DNA of 62,156 nucleotides. Origin: Corynebacterium lipophiloflavum DSM 44291 (GTDB taxonomy: Bacteria > Actinomycetota > Actinomycetes > Mycobacteriales > Mycobacteriaceae). Position 1 is the stretch's first letter. Every line of letters starts with the position of its first letter. The position numbers were made by a program, and so were the translations under genes. Below the pieces are notes generated by a model. It was given only the letters and a program-made list of their open reading frames with translations. It was not told the DNA's origin and made no database searches. Positions 60,709 to 62,156 of the stretch are shown piece after piece. The stretch is taken from assembly GCF_000159635.1 (NCBI RefSeq), contig NZ_GG667200.1, positions 1-62,156 on the forward strand, given 5' to 3'.

Positions 60709-61789
60709 GCAGGTGCGCGCTCGCGCCGCAACGTTTTACGCGCGCAACCACCGCGCGTGGCTCGGTGGCGATTTCTCCGGGCTGACTATCAATCTCCAGC
60801 CGCCGACGGGCAGGGCCGCAGAGCGTGACGACGGCCTTTCGGTGCGCTCCTGGATCGACGAGTGGACCCGCAGCGCCATCCCCGCCGAATGGGAAGACAA
60901 GAAACTCGGCTACCTGGGCACCTACTCACTGCCCGCGCGCGTGGTGCTCTCCGACGCGGCAGTGGCCGCAGAAGCGGCAGGGAGGTCCTCGCACTGGCGT
61001 CGCGTCAACGAATTACTGTCGTTGTTCTGCCACGAGCTGGGGGAAGAAGTTCGAGCCGGCCTTGCCGCAAAGCTCGCATACTGGGAGGGCTGGGACAACG
61101 TGGTCGCCGCGCAGTTCATCGATGTGGTGCGCTGGCTACGCACTCACCATGTCGCCAAGCACTACGCACGCGAGCTGCCGATTTTCGGTATCGACTCCAA
61201 GTGGATCGAAACTCGCCGCGCGGTGATCTCCGCGGTGGTCGGCGAAATTAGCTTCCGTGAGGCACCGTCGATGGTGGAGCTGCGCATCCTGGATCCCACG
61301 GACAACTTCTGCGGGATGCGTCACTGGTCGTGCCCCGTCTCCGCGCTCTCCGACGTGCCCGGTGCGCGGGTGTTGATCGTCGAAAACCGCCAGACCTTTC
61401 TCGCGCTGCCCAACCTGCCGAACACGATCGCGGTGTACGGCGGCGGGCTACGGGCGCACTCCCTCGTGCGCGATATCCCCTGGCTGGCGACGAAAGAGTT
61501 ACTGTACTGGGGAGACTTGGACTCGCACGGCTTCTATATTCTCGAGCTGGTCCGTCGGCACGTCTCGCCCGTGCAGTCAGTCCTCATGGACCTAGACACC
61601 GCCCGCCGCCATCTGGACCTCGCGGTCGAGGAACCCCAGCCCAGCAGGTTTGTGCCACACCTCTTAACCCCCTCCGAGACGATGGCCCTGGAGTTCCTGC
61701 GCAGCCACTCCACTAGCGGATGCATGCGGATCGAGCAGGAGCGGATCGTGTTCGACCACGTGGAGAAAAGACTCAGGGAGATTGGCTAG
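60695..61789 (+). CDS. jetD: Wadjet nuclease JetD (DUF3322/DUF2220, Toprim)
   Basis: A 364-aa nuclease. N-terminal DUF3322 arm (1-190) and a C-terminal Toprim (DUF2220) domain with catalytic Glu near 230 in VLIVENRQTF and Asp-x-Asp near 274-276 in YWGDLDSHGFYI, both intact. Topoisomerase-VI-A-like dimer that cleaves plasmid DNA after JetABC extrusion. Starts with a rare TTG at 60695 and overlaps jetC by 14 bp. Confidence 0.92.
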   Translation: MKTPEQVRARAATFYARNHRAWLGGDFSGLTINLQPPTGRAAERDDGLSVRSWIDEWTRSAIPAEWEDKKLGYLGTYSLPARVVLSDAAVAAEAAGRSSHWRRVNELLSLFCHELGEEVRAGLAAKLAYWEGWDNVVAAQFIDVVRWLRTHHVAKHYARELPIFGIDSKWIETRRAVISAVVGEISFREAPSMVELRILDPTDNFCGMRHWSCPVSALSDVPGARVLIVENRQTFLALPNLPNTIAVYGGGLRAHSLVRDIPWLATKELLYWGDLDSHGFYILELVRRHVSPVQSVLMDLDTARRHLDLAVEEPQPSRFVPHLLTPSETMALEFLRSHSTSGCMRIEQERIVFDHVEKRLREIG

Positions 61790-62156
61790 TGTGGGCTTCG
61801 TCAACCTCTCCGGAGGTTAGCCGTCCCGCCCTCACGGCACTTGTCGGCGCCCACCGCTAGCCGCAAACCCGTCCGACAGCGTCAGAACCTCGACCGCCCG
61901 CCAGGCGCGGGTGCACTCGTCCAGCCTCACAGAGACCGACACAAATGGTGAGGATGTGAAGATTTAGCGGGTCGTATTTTCCAATTGCCGGATTAGATAA
62001 GGTTGCGGGTGACTCACTCCATCCTGGAATAGCCCTGTTCGATTTCCGAAATCTGTTCGTTGCGATTCGTCTGTCCACGGCCCCGCAGCGGCTTATAGGG
62101 CGGGTAAGAGAGGGGGTCAGGAACACGTCTCGCGACGCATCGGCTCGTTCCGCTGA
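61790..62156. other. 367 bp after Wadjet, no supported gene
   Basis: Contains a small perfect hairpin AACCTC-TCCG-GAGGTT at about 61809-61824, possibly ending the jet transcript though without a T-run. An 89-codon minus-strand frame (61857-62126) has no family features and poor composition. Lower GC than surroundings; no repeat resolved. Confidence 0.4.

Noticed and set aside
61857..62126. 89-aa minus-strand gene at the window end
   Set aside because: No ribosome site, no conserved features and a biased composition; cannot be supported.

Overview
The window is GC-rich, gene-dense DNA from a Corynebacterium or a very close relative. Evidence: the actinobacterial chromosomal block ponA - GT87 glycosyltransferase - rpsF - ssb - rplI - dnaB with a DUF5318 gene and a MalR-like MarR gene; divergent glyoxylate-shunt genes aceA and a G-type malate synthase with a RamB-like site; a heme-export hrtBA / chrSA divergon; and the very small conserved proteins and tail-to-tail gene packing usual in this genus. 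No rRNA, tRNA, CRISPR array or intact insertion sequence was found.

Layout. 0-7.5 kb: an orphan YtrA-like GntR regulator with a near-perfect 24-bp palindrome, a NYN-domain protein, a PspA-like protein, thioredoxin, and a copper module (HMA chaperone, CsoR-like operator, P-type ATPase). The ATPase is a pseudogene with three separate lesions. An MFS transporter follows. 7.5-21.5 kb: dnaB with a cluster of DnaA-box-like sites upstream, a frameshifted alcohol dehydrogenase, two tandem compact ATPases, rplI-ssb-rpsF, a cell-envelope operon (lipoprotein, small membrane protein, GT87, class A PBP), DUF5318, MarR, universal stress protein, TrhO. 21.5-32.8 kb: acyl-CoA/PIG-L/DUF1846 run, malate synthase and isocitrate lyase, RraA, a Nei-type glycosylase, a 38-residue membrane peptide, two 77-bp palindromic elements at a 93-bp period, NAD(P)H-hydrate repair enzyme, LDH2-type dehydrogenase. 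32.9-35.5 kb: an accessory patch with an AlbA_2/Schlafen-like ATPase gene bracketed by ATGCAATGCA repeats and decayed gene remnants. 35.5-48.5 kb: MFS exporter, lipoprotein, hrtBA/chrSA, ribokinase, Bcr-type efflux, pirin, a pRiA4b-ORF3-like protein, two DUF202 proteins, a quinone-reductase-like enzyme, a membrane protein. 48.6-54.7 kb: leuS next to a fused dihydroxyacetone kinase, divergent from glycerol dehydrogenase (an oxidative glycerol route). 54.7-61.8 kb: a truncated DUF1963 gene abutting a complete four-gene Wadjet (JetABCD) plasmid-defence operon.

Functional themes are replication and translation housekeeping, envelope synthesis, C2 and glycerol metabolism, metal and heme stress, and two defence-type loci. 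The least explained sequences are the tandem palindromic elements at 30.25-30.42 kb, the repeat-bracketed AlbA_2 gene, and the DnaA-box cluster upstream of dnaB. Five frame-disrupting lesions fall in two GC-rich genes close together, so assembly error has to be separated from true gene decay.
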